The notes beneath the pieces were generated by a model, which was not told the origin of the DNA, searched no databases, and saw only the letters and a list, made by a program, of their open reading frames with translations. This document shows positions 1 through 8,083 of a DNA stretch of 64,000 bases, in pieces. The position numbers and the translations under genes were made by a program. Position 1 is the first letter of the stretch. Every line of letters begins with the position of its first letter. Origin of the DNA: CAWJKP01 sp963843465 (lineage in GTDB: Bacteria; Planctomycetota; Planctomycetia; Pirellulales; Thermoguttaceae); contig CAWJKP010000005.1 in assembly GCA_963843465.1 (NCBI GenBank), positions 124,001 through 188,000 of the forward strand, written 5' to 3'.

Positions 1-109
1 GGTCGAACGTATCGACATGAATGATCTCAGTGTCCGTTTCGATGTTGAAGGAGTCCATCGGCACCTTGCCGGGATTAACATTCTCGAAGCTCTCGTCTGA
101 ATCGCTCAT
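1..109 (-). CDS. N-terminal fragment of an unidentified acidic protein
   Basis: The first 36 codons of a minus-strand gene that runs off the window edge. The ATG at 107-109 has an AAGGTGG ribosome site about 7 bases upstream. The visible N-terminus is acidic (begins MSDSDESFENVNPGKVPMDS) and has no signal peptide or recognisable domain. The ribosome site and open frame support a real gene. Its function cannot be read from this fragment. Confidence 0.5.
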   Translation of the reverse strand, partial: MSDSDESFENVNPGKVPMDSFNIETDTEIIHVDTFD

Positions 110-233
110 GGCAACCACCTTGGAGAGTTACCGAGCCGCATTACCTCACCTACGCTGATTATCGGCGTCCCAGCCGCAACAGTCAAGCGCGATCCACCGA
201 TAACCCTTTGGCGGTGGGAAAAGCGAGGACCGG

Positions 234-707
234 CTAACTCCGGGCGCGGCACGTCGCGCACAGTCCGGTGACGAACATCCGATGGCCCAGCACGGTGAAG
301 TCGTGCTGGGCGGCCACCGCGTCGCGGAGCGTTTCCAGGGCGTCGCTGTGGAACTCGATCAGGGCGTTGCAGGACTGGCAGTAGAGATGATCGTGGCTGG
401 GATAGCCGTAATCGTGCTCGTAGACGCTGCGGCCGTCCAAGGTCATCTTCCGCAGCATACCCGCCTCGACCAACTCGCCCAAGGTGCGATAGATGGTCGG
501 GCGGCTGAGCTTGCGCCGGGCCAGCGAGCCCCGCAGGTGGGTCATCAGCTCGTCGGCGTCGAAATGATCGTGGTGGCTGAAGACCTGTTGAACGATCTGC
601 TGGCGCTGCCGGGTGAGCCGCTTCTGGCGGGCCGCCAAGAACTGCCGGAATCGCTCCACCGGCGACAGCTTGACCTGGACCAAGGGCAGCGAAAACTCGT
701 CCGACAT
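234..707 (-). CDS. Fur-family transcriptional regulator
   Basis: A 157-residue ferric-uptake-type repressor. The winged helix covers about residues 22-90, with the recognition-helix sequence LSRPTIYRTLGELVEAGML typical of the family. The dimerisation half carries the regulatory metal motif HDHLYC near residue 106 and two structural zinc pairs, C110/C113 and C150/C153. It should bind DNA as a metal-loaded dimer; which metal or peroxide signal it senses cannot be decided. The ATG at 707 is preferred because upstream in-frame sequence is out-of-frame flgM-like coding DNA. It starts 8 bases after the flgM-like stop (716-718), so the two are probably co-transcribed. Confidence 0.9.
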   Translation of the reverse strand: MSDEFSLPLVQVKLSPVERFRQFLAARQKRLTRQRQQIVQQVFSHHDHFDADELMTHLRGSLARRKLSRPTIYRTLGELVEAGMLRKMTLDGRSVYEHDYGYPSHDHLYCQSCNALIEFHSDALETLRDAVAAQHDFTVLGHRMFVTGLCATCRARS

Positions 708-715
708 CGCCGGGC

Positions 716-992
716 CTAGCCGATCTCGTCCAGCAGCCGGCCCAAGGCAACATCGAGCTTCTGCGGCGTCTCGTAAGTCCCCTCGGCGATCTGCGCGGAT
801 CTGCTGGACGCGATCCATCCGCATGTCGGGCACCTGGCCGACCTGATCGACCGCGCGAGCGGCGTCGGAAATGCTCAACTCATCCTGGATCGGGTTGGCG
901 CCGCTTGGGGCCGGGGTCTCTGAAACCCGCGACGTGTGCGGGGCATTGAGCGGCTGCGCGCCATGAACCTGGGCCGGACCGAAAACTTGCAT
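716..992 (-). pseudogene. flgM: FlgM-like anti-sigma-28 factor, interrupted by a +1 frameshift
   Basis: Negative regulator of the flagellar sigma factor. The ATG at 990-992 follows a GGAGAAGAAGG ribosome site. The first 67 codons give a planctomycete-type FlgM N-terminus with the ISDAARAVDQV segment and end RVQQIRA. The conserved C-terminal half (IAEGTYETPQKLDVALGRLL and a final DEIG) continues one frame over and stops at 716-718. The span is 277 bases, exactly 92 codons plus one base, so a single extra base near 791 explains everything. This is either an assembly error or a real lesion. No other flagellar gene is in the window. Identification is by recall of the family pattern. Confidence 0.75.
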
Positions 993-1030
993 CCTTCTTC
1001 TCCCTCACGAAACCTTCCGTCCTGGGAACT

Positions 1031-1177
1031 CTACCTCACCCGCGCTTTGACGGCGGCCGCTAGATGGCCCGCCGCTCGGTCCGTGCCGGGGATGTGAATG
1101 AAGGCATCCCTTTCATCGACCGGCGCCGGCGGCGGATTGAACCAAACCCGCCGCGCCCTAGTCGTAGCGAAACGCAT
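1031..1177 (-). CDS. Small hypothetical protein upstream of flgM
   Basis: A 48-residue frame whose ATG at 1175-1177 has a near-perfect AAAGGAGG ribosome site 7 bases upstream. It ends 38 bases before the flgM-like start on the same strand. The product is basic (starts MRFATTRARRVWFNPPPAPV) with no membrane segment or known domain. The strong ribosome site is the only real support; it may be a small partner or a leader peptide of the flgM-fur unit. Confidence 0.4.
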   Translation of the reverse strand: MRFATTRARRVWFNPPPAPVDERDAFIHIPGTDRAAGHLAAAVKARVR

Positions 1178-1595
1178 CGGTTCGCCTCCTTTAGCGGCTG
1201 TGCCTGGCAGGCGACGGACGCGGGAAAAACGTGGCGTCCAAGCCACAACGGCCCGGTGAGTTTGTGCCATGCACGTCGCCCAAAGGCGACCTTGTGGATC
1301 GCACGCAACTTTCTCCCGGCCCCAATCGCTCCATTATTGCACGCCACCGGCCCAGCAGCCAAGTCGATTCCTGCGGCTGCTGAACACCTGTTCCTGATAC
1401 GACGGCGGGGAGGCCGCGGTTCGGGACTCTCCGGTCGCGGATTGTAGGCAGTTGCCGCGAAACAGGCAAGATCGACAAGACGAACCTTGAACCGGCAGAG
1501 GGTGTCTCTCGTAGGAAAGGCGCAACCAGACGCGGATTCGGCCGAAGGCGCGATCGCGTCCGGGGCGGACAGCCTGCCAATGGGGGAGCACCAGG

Positions 1596-1802
1596 ATGAG
1601 CGATAAGCACCAGACGAGCGATCGCCCCGGAAAGACGGATTACCGCCAGAACGATCTCGTGGACTTCGAGTCCCGAGCTTACCGGCGCTTCAGTCGCCGT
1701 ATCAATCGCCAATTGGCAAGGCTGGTCGGCCGCTGGGCCCATCTGGCCGCTCCCAACGCGCTTCGCAACGCCGCAAAGCGGAGCAATCAGCTCGGTTCGT
1801 AG
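1596..1802 (+). CDS. Small basic hypothetical protein
   Basis: A 68-codon frame starting ATG with GGGGGAGC about 8 bases upstream. The product is strongly charged, with an arginine-rich central stretch (RAYRRFSRRINRQLARLV) that could form an amphipathic helix. No family is recognised. It stands alone between the flgM unit and the secreted protein at 2126, so it may be spurious. Confidence 0.3.
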   Translation: MSDKHQTSDRPGKTDYRQNDLVDFESRAYRRFSRRINRQLARLVGRWAHLAAPNALRNAAKRSNQLGS

Positions 1803-1822
1803 AACGCCTTTCGACCGGGCCG

Positions 1823-1891
1823 ATCGCAAGCGCGAAGCGTAAGCGAGGATGACGCAAGGAGATGGCCTCGCTTACGCTTCGCGCTTACGAT
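1823..1891. repeat. Palindromic element, arms AAGCGCGAAGCGTAAGCGAG
   Basis: Two 26-base arms (1823-1848 and 1866-1891) are inverted copies with one mismatch, separated by 17 bases. The arm itself is built of repeated AAGCG steps. It sits in non-coding DNA and belongs with the many palindromic elements of this window. Confidence 0.8.
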
Positions 1892-2125
1892 TGCCTAATC
1901 CATCCATCTTGCGGTGACGGATATCGCGCACCTCCCCGCGTCACCCCATCGCCGCGTCGCCCCGCCCCCATGTCGCCCCGTCCCCCGTCCCCCGTCCGCC
2001 GCCGGCCGCCGGCGCCGATTTTCCGCTCTAGCGGCAAGGGGCCAGTCTAGCTAAACTCCCGCGCGAAAGCTTTTCTGATTCGGCGAATCTCTCACCTCGC
2101 ATCTCAAGCCTCGAGGAGTCGAACC

Positions 2126-4045
2126 GTGCCGCGGACCCGCCTCGCGCTGCTGTCTCTGCTAGCACGCACCCCCTGGATTCGACCGGCGCTCTGGGTGACG
2201 GTCGTGCTCAGCCTGCTGTCGGCTCGCGCGGCGGCCGGCGGTCTGGAACGCCTGCTGCCTGCCAACGCCAAGGGCTTCCTTGTGGTGACCGACAGCAAGG
2301 ATCTCTCCGAACGCTGGAACAACACCGACGTGGGCAAGATGGTCGGCGACCCGGCGATGCGGCCCTTCGTCGAGGACCTCCGCGGCCAGCTCCGCGCGCG
2401 GCTGGCGGGACTCCAAGACAAGCTGGGGATGACCGTCGACGATCTTTCCGGCGTGCCGGGCGGGGAGTTGTGCATCGGCCTGGTGCAGCTCGGCCCGCAA
2501 AAGTCGGCTGCGGTGCTGGTGATCGACGTCGCCGGACACCAGCCGCAGGCCGCCGCGCTGGTTAAGAACGTCACCGCGGAAAAGCTCAAGGCCGGCTCCC
2601 AATTGACGCAATTCCGCCGCTTGGCTGCCGACGTCTCGGCCTTCACGCAACCCCAAGACCAGTCCACGATCTACTACGCGCTGGGCGGCGGCCTGCTGGT
2701 CGTGGCGGACGACCTGGGCGTGCTGGACTTCATCGAGGCCCAGGCGGGCGGCGGTCGGCAGCGCTCGCTGGCCGAGGTGGCCGGCTTCCAATACGTGATG
2801 AGCCGCTGCCGCCAGGATGCCGCTGGCGCGGCGCCGCAGATTCGCTGGTTCCTCGAGCCGCAAGGCTTCATGGAAGCGCTCGCGGCGGAGAACCCCGACC
2901 GCGAGCCCCTGCGCCGCGGGGAATCCTGGATCGAGGTCTTCAAGAACCAGGGATTCGGCGGGCTCCAGGCGGTCGGCGGCTTCATCGAGGTGGGCCAAAA
3001 GCCCTTCCAGATCATCCACCGCACGGCGGTCTACGCGCCCCGGCCGCGGACCGGCTCGATGGTCCTCTTGGGCTTTCCCAACAGCAGGGAGTTCCTTCCC
3101 CAGCCTTGGGTTCCCCGCGACGTGACCGGCTACTCGACCTTCTACTTCGACGTGCTGACGGCCTTCGATCACGTCGGGCCGCTGTTCGACGAGGTCTACG
3201 GCGACGGCGACACGGGCGTCTGGCAGAACCTGCTGCGGAACCTCAAGGACGCGCCCGACGGCCCCAAGGTCGATCTCCGCGCGGAGCTGATCGCGCGCCT
3301 CGGCAGCCGCATCACGGTGCTTTCGGACCACGTCCTGCCGATCACCACCGCCAGTCAGCGGCTGTTGTTCGCCGTCGAGGCTCGGGACGAGAAGGGCGTG
3401 GCCCTGGCCCTGGAGAAGCTGATCCGCAACGACAAGAAGCTCCAGCCGCGGCAACTGGCCGGGCACGTGGTCTGGGAGGCCGTCCCCGAGGAGCCAAGGA
3501 GCGTTCCCACGATCTCCCTGAGTGCCGTCCCGCCGCTGACCTCCAACGCCGACGACGATCCGCCGCCGGACCTGGAGCGAAAGAAAACCGAGCCGCTCTT
3601 GCCACACGCGGCGGTGACCGTGGCCTACGGGCAGTTGATGGTCGCCTCGCACTACGACTTCCTGGCCAAGGTGCTGACGCCCAGCGATCCCAAGGCCGCG
3701 CTGGCCGAGGACGCCGAGTACCGCGCGGCCGAAACCATCGACCAAAGCGTCTCTCCCGGGCCAAGTTGCCTAAGGTCCTTCGTTCACACCGATCTCCAAT
3801 TCCGCCCGATCTACACCATGATCCAGGAAGGCAAGCTGCCGGAGAGCGAGGGCCTGTGGGCCCGGGCGTTGAACACCTTCTTCGCGCCAGCCAGGTCGTG
3901 CGAGGTCCGCCGGCCGCGGATCGACGGCCACAACCTGCCGAGCTACGACGTCGTCGGCCGTGCTCTGGGCCCTTCCGGCGTGGTGGCCAGCAGTGAGCCC
4001 GAGGGCTGGTTCATCAAGGGTTACCTGCTGCGCAACCCTCGGTAA
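2126..4045 (+). CDS. Exported protein of unknown function, planctomycete type
   Basis: A 639-residue protein starting GTG after a GAGGAGTC ribosome site. Residues about 17-37 form a hydrophobic segment ending in small residues (SARAAAGG), consistent with a signal peptide. The mature part starts RLLPANAKGFLVVTDSKDLS and is a long soluble alpha/beta sequence with repeated 'value-at-risk' style segments such as GGLLVVADDLGVLDFIEAQ. This resembles large exported planctomycete proteins that lack assigned function. No catalytic motif was found. It is monocistronic as far as can be seen, with a weak terminator just downstream. Confidence 0.7.
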   Translation: MPRTRLALLSLLARTPWIRPALWVTVVLSLLSARAAAGGLERLLPANAKGFLVVTDSKDLSERWNNTDVGKMVGDPAMRPFVEDLRGQLRARLAGLQDKLGMTVDDLSGVPGGELCIGLVQLGPQKSAAVLVIDVAGHQPQAAALVKNVTAEKLKAGSQLTQFRRLAADVSAFTQPQDQSTIYYALGGGLLVVADDLGVLDFIEAQAGGGRQRSLAEVAGFQYVMSRCRQDAAGAAPQIRWFLEPQGFMEALAAENPDREPLRRGESWIEVFKNQGFGGLQAVGGFIEVGQKPFQIIHRTAVYAPRPRTGSMVLLGFPNSREFLPQPWVPRDVTGYSTFYFDVLTAFDHVGPLFDEVYGDGDTGVWQNLLRNLKDAPDGPKVDLRAELIARLGSRITVLSDHVLPITTASQRLLFAVEARDEKGVALALEKLIRNDKKLQPRQLAGHVVWEAVPEEPRSVPTISLSAVPPLTSNADDDPPPDLERKKTEPLLPHAAVTVAYGQLMVASHYDFLAKVLTPSDPKAALAEDAEYRAAETIDQSVSPGPSCLRSFVHTDLQFRPIYTMIQEGKLPESEGLWARALNTFFAPARSCEVRRPRIDGHNLPSYDVVGRALGPSGVVASSEPEGWFIKGYLLRNPR

Positions 4046-4116
4046 CTTCGCAGGTTGCGTCTCTGCACGTGGACCTTCCGCATGGTTGGCTCCACGTCTG
4101 CTGAAGATTTCTTTGA

Positions 4117-4136
4117 CACCCCCTCGGGGTGGTTTT
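4117..4136 (+). terminator. Possible weak Rho-independent terminator
   Basis: CACCCC and GGGGTG arms with a 3-base loop, followed by one G and TTTT, about 70 bases after the stop of the exported protein. The stem is short, so this is tentative. Confidence 0.4.
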
Positions 4137-4327
4137 CGCCCAACTTTTTGATTAGCCCAGATCCGCTTCTTGACAAGCCACACCAGTTCAGCAAAATGGT
4201 GGCGTGGGGGATTTGGCGAGGAAATGCGGCCTGGTTCTTTTTGTTAACCGTTAAGGCGACATTTCGGCGGTTGCCTTTTCGTCCTAGCGTGCTGGAAATG
4301 CCGAATTAACTAAGGAGAGTTCCTCGA

Positions 4328-4405
4328 ATGCAAACGCCTGGCTGCCAATGGACGATTGATGGCGGCGGGCGGATAGACCCCTTACCTGTGAGGCGGCCAC
4401 CTTGA
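4328..4405 (+). CDS. 25-residue leader peptide coupled to fabF
   Basis: ATG at 4328 has an excellent AAGGAG ribosome site (TAAGGAGAG) 8-10 bases upstream, the best in this region. It runs 25 codons and ends TGA at 4403-4405, overlapping the TTG start of the fabF-like gene at 4402 (TTGA). The arrangement predicts that fabF translation depends on ribosomes finishing the leader. The peptide (begins MQTPGCQWTIDGGG) has no regulatory amino-acid run. It could instead be the true 5' part of the gene separated by a frameshift, but it does not resemble a ketosynthase N-terminus. Confidence 0.5.
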   Translation: MQTPGCQWTIDGGGRIDPLPVRRPP

Positions 4406-5718
4406 TAGCCGGCAGTTTCTATCGATCGCGGCGACGCGTGGTGATAACGGGGGCAGGCTGGGTCACGCCGCTGGGCGCGGGAGTTCCAAAGGTCTGGCGG
4501 CGTCTGGTGGCGGGCCAATCGGGGGTCGGATCGCTGACCTTGTTCAACGTCAGCCGGTTCCCGGTGCGGATTGCAGCCGAGGTCCGCAACTGGAGCATCG
4601 CCGACGCGGGGGAGGATCCGGCGGATTGGATCGGCCATCCTCGGCAGACTCTTTTCTCGGTCGGTGCCGCCAAGGAGGCATACAACTCGGCCGGTCTGCC
4701 GGACGCCTCCGTGGATCCCCTTCGTTTGGGTGTCTATCTCGGCTGCGGCGAAGTCTACCCTGATTTCGAGCAGTTCGCCCAGATGACTCTCTCGTCACTC
4801 CAGGCGGGTCAGGTCGAGTTGCCGGCTTACATCCAGCAGGCCCTGAGCTCGTGCGATCCGCAAATCGAGCGGCAGCGGGAGGTGAACATGCCGGCCTGCT
4901 ACCTGGCCGGTTTGTTCAACGCCCAGGGACCGAACGTGAATTGCGTGGCGGCCTGCGTCTCCGCCTCCCAGGCCATCGGCGAGGCGGCCGAACTGATCCG
5001 CTACGGCCGTTCCGACGTGATGTTGGCCGGCGGGGCGCACAGCATGATCAACCCCTTCGCCGCCAGCGGCTTTTTCCGTCTTTCCGTGCTCTCCCAGGCC
5101 AGCGACCCGCAGGGGGCCATGCGCCCCTTCGATCGCGACCGCGACGGTTTCGTGATCGGCGAGGGCGCCGCCGTGGTGGTGTTGGAGGAGTTGGAGCACG
5201 CCCGCCGGCGCGGGGCTGAGATCTGGGGCGAGTTGACGGGCTTCGGTTCGGCCCAGGACGCCTACCGCATCACCGATTCGCATCCCGAGGGCCGCGGAAC
5301 GACCCGCGCCATTGCCCAGGCCCTCGACGACGCCCAGCTCAACATCGACGAGATCGACTACATCAACGCCCACGGCACGAGCACCGTGCTCAACGACAAG
5401 ACCGAGACGCTGGCGCTGAAGCAGGTCTTCGGCCGTCAGGCCTACAAGATCCCGATCTCCAGCACGAAGAGCATGATGGGACACGCCACGACGGCCTGCG
5501 GGGCCTTGGAACTGGTGGTGGCGGTGATGGCCCTGCGCACGGGCGTGCTGCCGCCGACGATCAACTACCACACCCCGGATCCCGACTGCGACCTGGACTA
5601 CGTGCCCAACGCGGCCCGGCAGGCCCGCTTGCGTCACGTGCTCAGCAACAGCTTCGGTTTCGGCGGTCAGAACGTGGCCCTGATCGTCTCCCGCTTCGAG
5701 CCCCGCCAGCGGCGCTAA
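4402..5718 (+). CDS. fabF: Beta-ketoacyl-[ACP] synthase II (FabF family)
   Basis: Condenses malonyl-ACP with acyl-ACP in fatty-acid or related acyl-chain elongation in the cytoplasm. From the TTG at 4402 the protein has 438 residues, near the usual 410-420. The catalytic triad is visible: Cys185 in NCVAACVSASQ, His324 in NAHGTSTVLND and His361 in MMGHATTACG. The N-terminal RRRVVITGAGWVTPLG is the family signature, and GTG at 4438 is an alternative start. It is translationally coupled to the 25-codon leader upstream and followed after 5 bases by the zinc-ribbon gene. No ACP gene is adjacent, so a housekeeping or a specialised lipid role are both possible. Confidence 0.93.
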   Translation: MIAGSFYRSRRRVVITGAGWVTPLGAGVPKVWRRLVAGQSGVGSLTLFNVSRFPVRIAAEVRNWSIADAGEDPADWIGHPRQTLFSVGAAKEAYNSAGLPDASVDPLRLGVYLGCGEVYPDFEQFAQMTLSSLQAGQVELPAYIQQALSSCDPQIERQREVNMPACYLAGLFNAQGPNVNCVAACVSASQAIGEAAELIRYGRSDVMLAGGAHSMINPFAASGFFRLSVLSQASDPQGAMRPFDRDRDGFVIGEGAAVVVLEELEHARRRGAEIWGELTGFGSAQDAYRITDSHPEGRGTTRAIAQALDDAQLNIDEIDYINAHGTSTVLNDKTETLALKQVFGRQAYKIPISSTKSMMGHATTACGALELVVAVMALRTGVLPPTINYHTPDPDCDLDYVPNAARQARLRHVLSNSFGFGGQNVALIVSRFEPRQRR

Positions 5719-5723
5719 GGGCG

Positions 5724-6035
5724 ATGGCCAAGAAACGGCGTGCCGATGACGACTTCTTCCTTTGCCCCTGCTGCGGGGCCCGGGTGGCCGTGGGCGCGAA
5801 GTTTTGCCGCCAATGCGGGGCCGACGCGGAAGTCGGCTGGAATCCCGAAGAGTTCCACGGCGACCTGAACGGCGGTTATCAGGAGGATGAGGACTTCGAT
5901 TACGACGAGTTCATCGCCCGCGAGTTCCCCCAGCAGGCCGAGCCGCAAGCGGGCCGCCTCCTTCGCCGAACCGTCTGGACTTTGCTGGTGCTGATCGCTT
6001 GCGGCGCCCTGGTCCTTCTGTTGTTTTTCGGTTAG
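5724..6035 (+). CDS. Zinc-ribbon protein with C-terminal membrane anchor
   Basis: A 103-residue protein. Residues 14-31 form a zinc ribbon with CPCC and CRQC pairs. An acidic middle (EDEDFDYDEF) follows, and one hydrophobic helix at about 82-102 ends the protein. This layout suggests a tail-anchored cytoplasmic-facing zinc ribbon. It begins 5 bases after fabF and is presumably co-transcribed. Function unknown. Confidence 0.75.
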   Translation: MAKKRRADDDFFLCPCCGARVAVGAKFCRQCGADAEVGWNPEEFHGDLNGGYQEDEDFDYDEFIAREFPQQAEPQAGRLLRRTVWTLLVLIACGALVLLLFFG

Positions 6036-6246
6036 CCTGCTCGTCAATGAGAAACGAGTTAGGTCCGCGGCAAAACCGCATCTTTCCAGCTACCTGCCAG
6101 GGGGGTAATTCGGGAAAACTGCATGAACCTCTGTAGACAGCGCTACGTCCAAAGGGTGTAGAATGAGGGAAGCCTCCGGTTCTGCTCTCCGGCCCTGACC
6201 ATCGAGGTCCAAGGTTGCAGGCCGGCCGGTACCCGAGGAGACGAGC

Positions 6247-6844
6247 ATGACGACAAAGATCATCGAGCGGCCTACGCTGGTGCTCAACCGCAATTGGCAG
6301 CCGGTGGGCGTGGCTCCCGTCGCGCGGGCCCTGGTGATGGTCTGGAACGATTCGGCCCAGGTCGTGGGCGTGGACGACTTCCGGCTGTTTAGCTGGGCTG
6401 ATTGGGCCAAGCTCGTGCCCGGCGAGGATGAGCCCTACGTGCAGGCGGTGCGGTTCCGGCTGCGGGTGCCCGAGGTCATTCTCGCTAAGGCATTACGATC
6501 GCGTGCCGACCAGTGTCGTCACTTTCAGCCGCAGAAACCTCTTCAAGCGGGACCGCTTCACCTGCCAGTACTGCGGCGCGCAGCCCGGCACGGAGGAGTT
6601 GACGATCGATCATCTTCTGCCCCGTTCCCGGGGCGGCACGACTTCCTGGGAGAACTGCGTGCTGGCCTGCGTGACCTGCAACAAGCGGAAGGCGGACCGC
6701 ACGCCCGAGCTGGCCCGGATGACGCTCCGCAAGCGGCCTGCCCGGCCGGCCTGGAAACCGATCTACGCCGATCACGGCATGAAAATCGCCAGTTGGACGA
6801 AGTTCCTCAGCGAGGCTTACTGGAACGTGGAGCTTCTGGACTGA
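6247..6844 (+). pseudogene. HNH endonuclease-family protein, interrupted by a +1 frameshift
   Basis: The first part (6247 to about 6484, starts MTTKIIERPTLVLNRNWQPV) and the second part (about 6485-6844) are two halves of one 198-residue protein. The second carries a zinc-binding CQYCG / CVTCNKRK pair around the HNH core TIDHLLPRSRGGTTSWENC. The span is 598 bases, 199 codons plus one base. Removing one base near 6484 joins EVIL to LRHYDRVPTSVV. This family is common and well conserved in Planctomycetes and is probably not a mobile-element nuclease; its cellular role is unknown. Either an assembly error or a lesion. Confidence 0.8.
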
Positions 6845-6867
6845 GTGCGGCGGGAGAACCAGTTCCA

Positions 6868-6964
6868 GTAGGGTGGGACCAGCTCGCGTGAGCGATGCCG
6901 GCCCACCAGTTCTACCAAATCATGGTGGGCCCGCGGCCGCTGAGGCGGCCTTGTCCCACCCTAC
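6868..6964. repeat. GTAGGGTGGGAC palindromic element, copy 1
   Basis: A 97-base element with inverted ends GTAGGGTGGGACCAGC and its complement GTCCCACCCTAC. Inside are inverted GCCGGCCCACCA/TGGTGGGCC arms. The same family occurs at 7817, 26239, 44516, 51605 and as a half copy near 60304. It sits between the HNH gene and the sirtuin gene. Confidence 0.9.
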
Positions 6965-6978
6965 AACGAAAGCTGAGG

Positions 6979-7758
6979 TTATCGCCGGCAGAATCGTCCC
7001 CAGACGGCGTCCAGGGCCGCGGCGGCGCCCAGCGGAAGGCGGATCTGGACCACGTCGGAGACTTGGCTGATGCCGGGATTGATCTCGATCGTGGGCACGC
7101 CGCCGTGAGCGGCCAAGAGCACCGGCTCGGCGATGTAAGGAAAGACGCTGGTCGTGCCGACGCTGAACACGGCGTCGAAACCCTGCTGGCACTCTTGGTA
7201 CAGCTTCTCGACCGTCTCCTCGTGCAGCATCTCGCCGAAGAGGATCACGTCGGGACGCAGCATCGCGCGGCACTCCGGGCAACGGGGCGGGATCAGGAGC
7301 CCCTGGTAGTCGTCGACGGTGGTGCGGTAATCGCAGGCCGTGCAGTAGAGGTCGTGCATGTCCCCGTGGATTTCCAGGACGTTCTTCGAGCCGGCCTGGC
7401 GGTGGAAGCCGTCGACGTTTTGGGTCAGCGTCCAGACGCGCTCGAAACGCGACTCCATCTCGGCGATCACCTGGTGGGCCCGATTGAACCTGGCGCCTCG
7501 GGCGGCCCGCTCGATCTGCCCGAGGTACTTCCAGGTGATCTCCGGCCGGCGGCGGATCATGGCCCCGGAAAGCGCGTCTTCGATGGGAATGCCCTCGTCG
7601 GTCTCGTTGACGTTGTACAGGCCGCCGATGCCGCGATAGGTCGGCAGGCCCGAGTCGGCCGAGACGCCCGCCCCGGTAATGAACAACAGGCTGCGGCTCT
7701 GGGCGAGGATCTCGACGATGCGATTGATCGCCTCGGCCTGGGCATCGTGGGCATTCAT
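6979..7758 (-). CDS. NAD-dependent protein deacylase, Sir2 family
   Basis: A 259-residue sirtuin that uses NAD+ to remove acyl groups from lysines. The NAD motif is GAGVSADSGLPTYRG (about residues 30-44). The TQNVDGFHRQAG segment and the catalytic His in LEIHGDMHDLYC are present. The zinc is held by CTAC and CPEC pairs, and VFSVGTTSVFPYI is the second nucleotide motif. The length is normal for class III or U sirtuins. It is single and flanked on both sides by the same palindromic repeat family. Confidence 0.93.
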   Translation of the reverse strand: MNAHDAQAEAINRIVEILAQSRSLLFITGAGVSADSGLPTYRGIGGLYNVNETDEGIPIEDALSGAMIRRRPEITWKYLGQIERAARGARFNRAHQVIAEMESRFERVWTLTQNVDGFHRQAGSKNVLEIHGDMHDLYCTACDYRTTVDDYQGLLIPPRCPECRAMLRPDVILFGEMLHEETVEKLYQECQQGFDAVFSVGTTSVFPYIAEPVLLAAHGGVPTIEINPGISQVSDVVQIRLPLGAAAALDAVWGRFCRR

Positions 7759-7816
7759 GCCCTGATCGTACGGTGCGGCCGAAGCCGAGGCAAGCTCCGC
7801 CGGTTGACTTCTACGA

Positions 7817-7973
7817 GTAGGGTGGGACCATCTCGCGTGAGCGAGCGCCGGCCCACCAGTAGCATGGGCATTCTTGCCCGTGTGGTGCAGAAAACACGGG
7901 CAAGAATGCCCAGGCTACGAACAACCACGGCTGGTGGGCCGGCGGCCGCAAAGGCGGCCTTGTCCCACCCTAC
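7817..7973. repeat. GTAGGGTGGGAC element, copy 2, with another element nested in it
   Basis: The outer inverted ends (GTAGGGTGGGACCATC and GTCCCACCCTAC) match copy 1. Between the arms, 7859-7918 is a complete different palindrome with arms starting GTAGCATGGGCATTCTTGCC and ending in its complement. The second element thus sits in the loop of the first. The whole block is just upstream of the Gfo/Idh/MocA gene. Confidence 0.9.
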
Positions 7974-8083
7974 AACTTCTGCGCTCGACCCAGCCTGCGC
8001 CTGTTGACAACGCCCGGCAGCGGAATGAGAATCAGGGTCGAATCCCGTCGATCGGCATCTTCACTCAGAGAAAGGTCTGCTCC

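Larger units (their letters stand above)
1178..2125. other. Long gene-poor stretch
   Basis: Apart from the weak 68-codon frame at 1596 and the hairpin at 1823-1891, nothing recognisable is present. The 1930-2030 part is a CCCC-rich low-complexity run. No tRNA or riboswitch fold was evident by eye. Confidence 0.4.

Noticed and set aside
1191..1829. 212-codon minus-strand frame
   Set aside because: Composition typical of noise, no ribosome site and no recognisable domain.
4402..4440. Only the GTG at 4438 as the fabF start
   Set aside because: The TTG at 4402 gives a plausible N-terminus and overlaps the leader stop; both remain possible.
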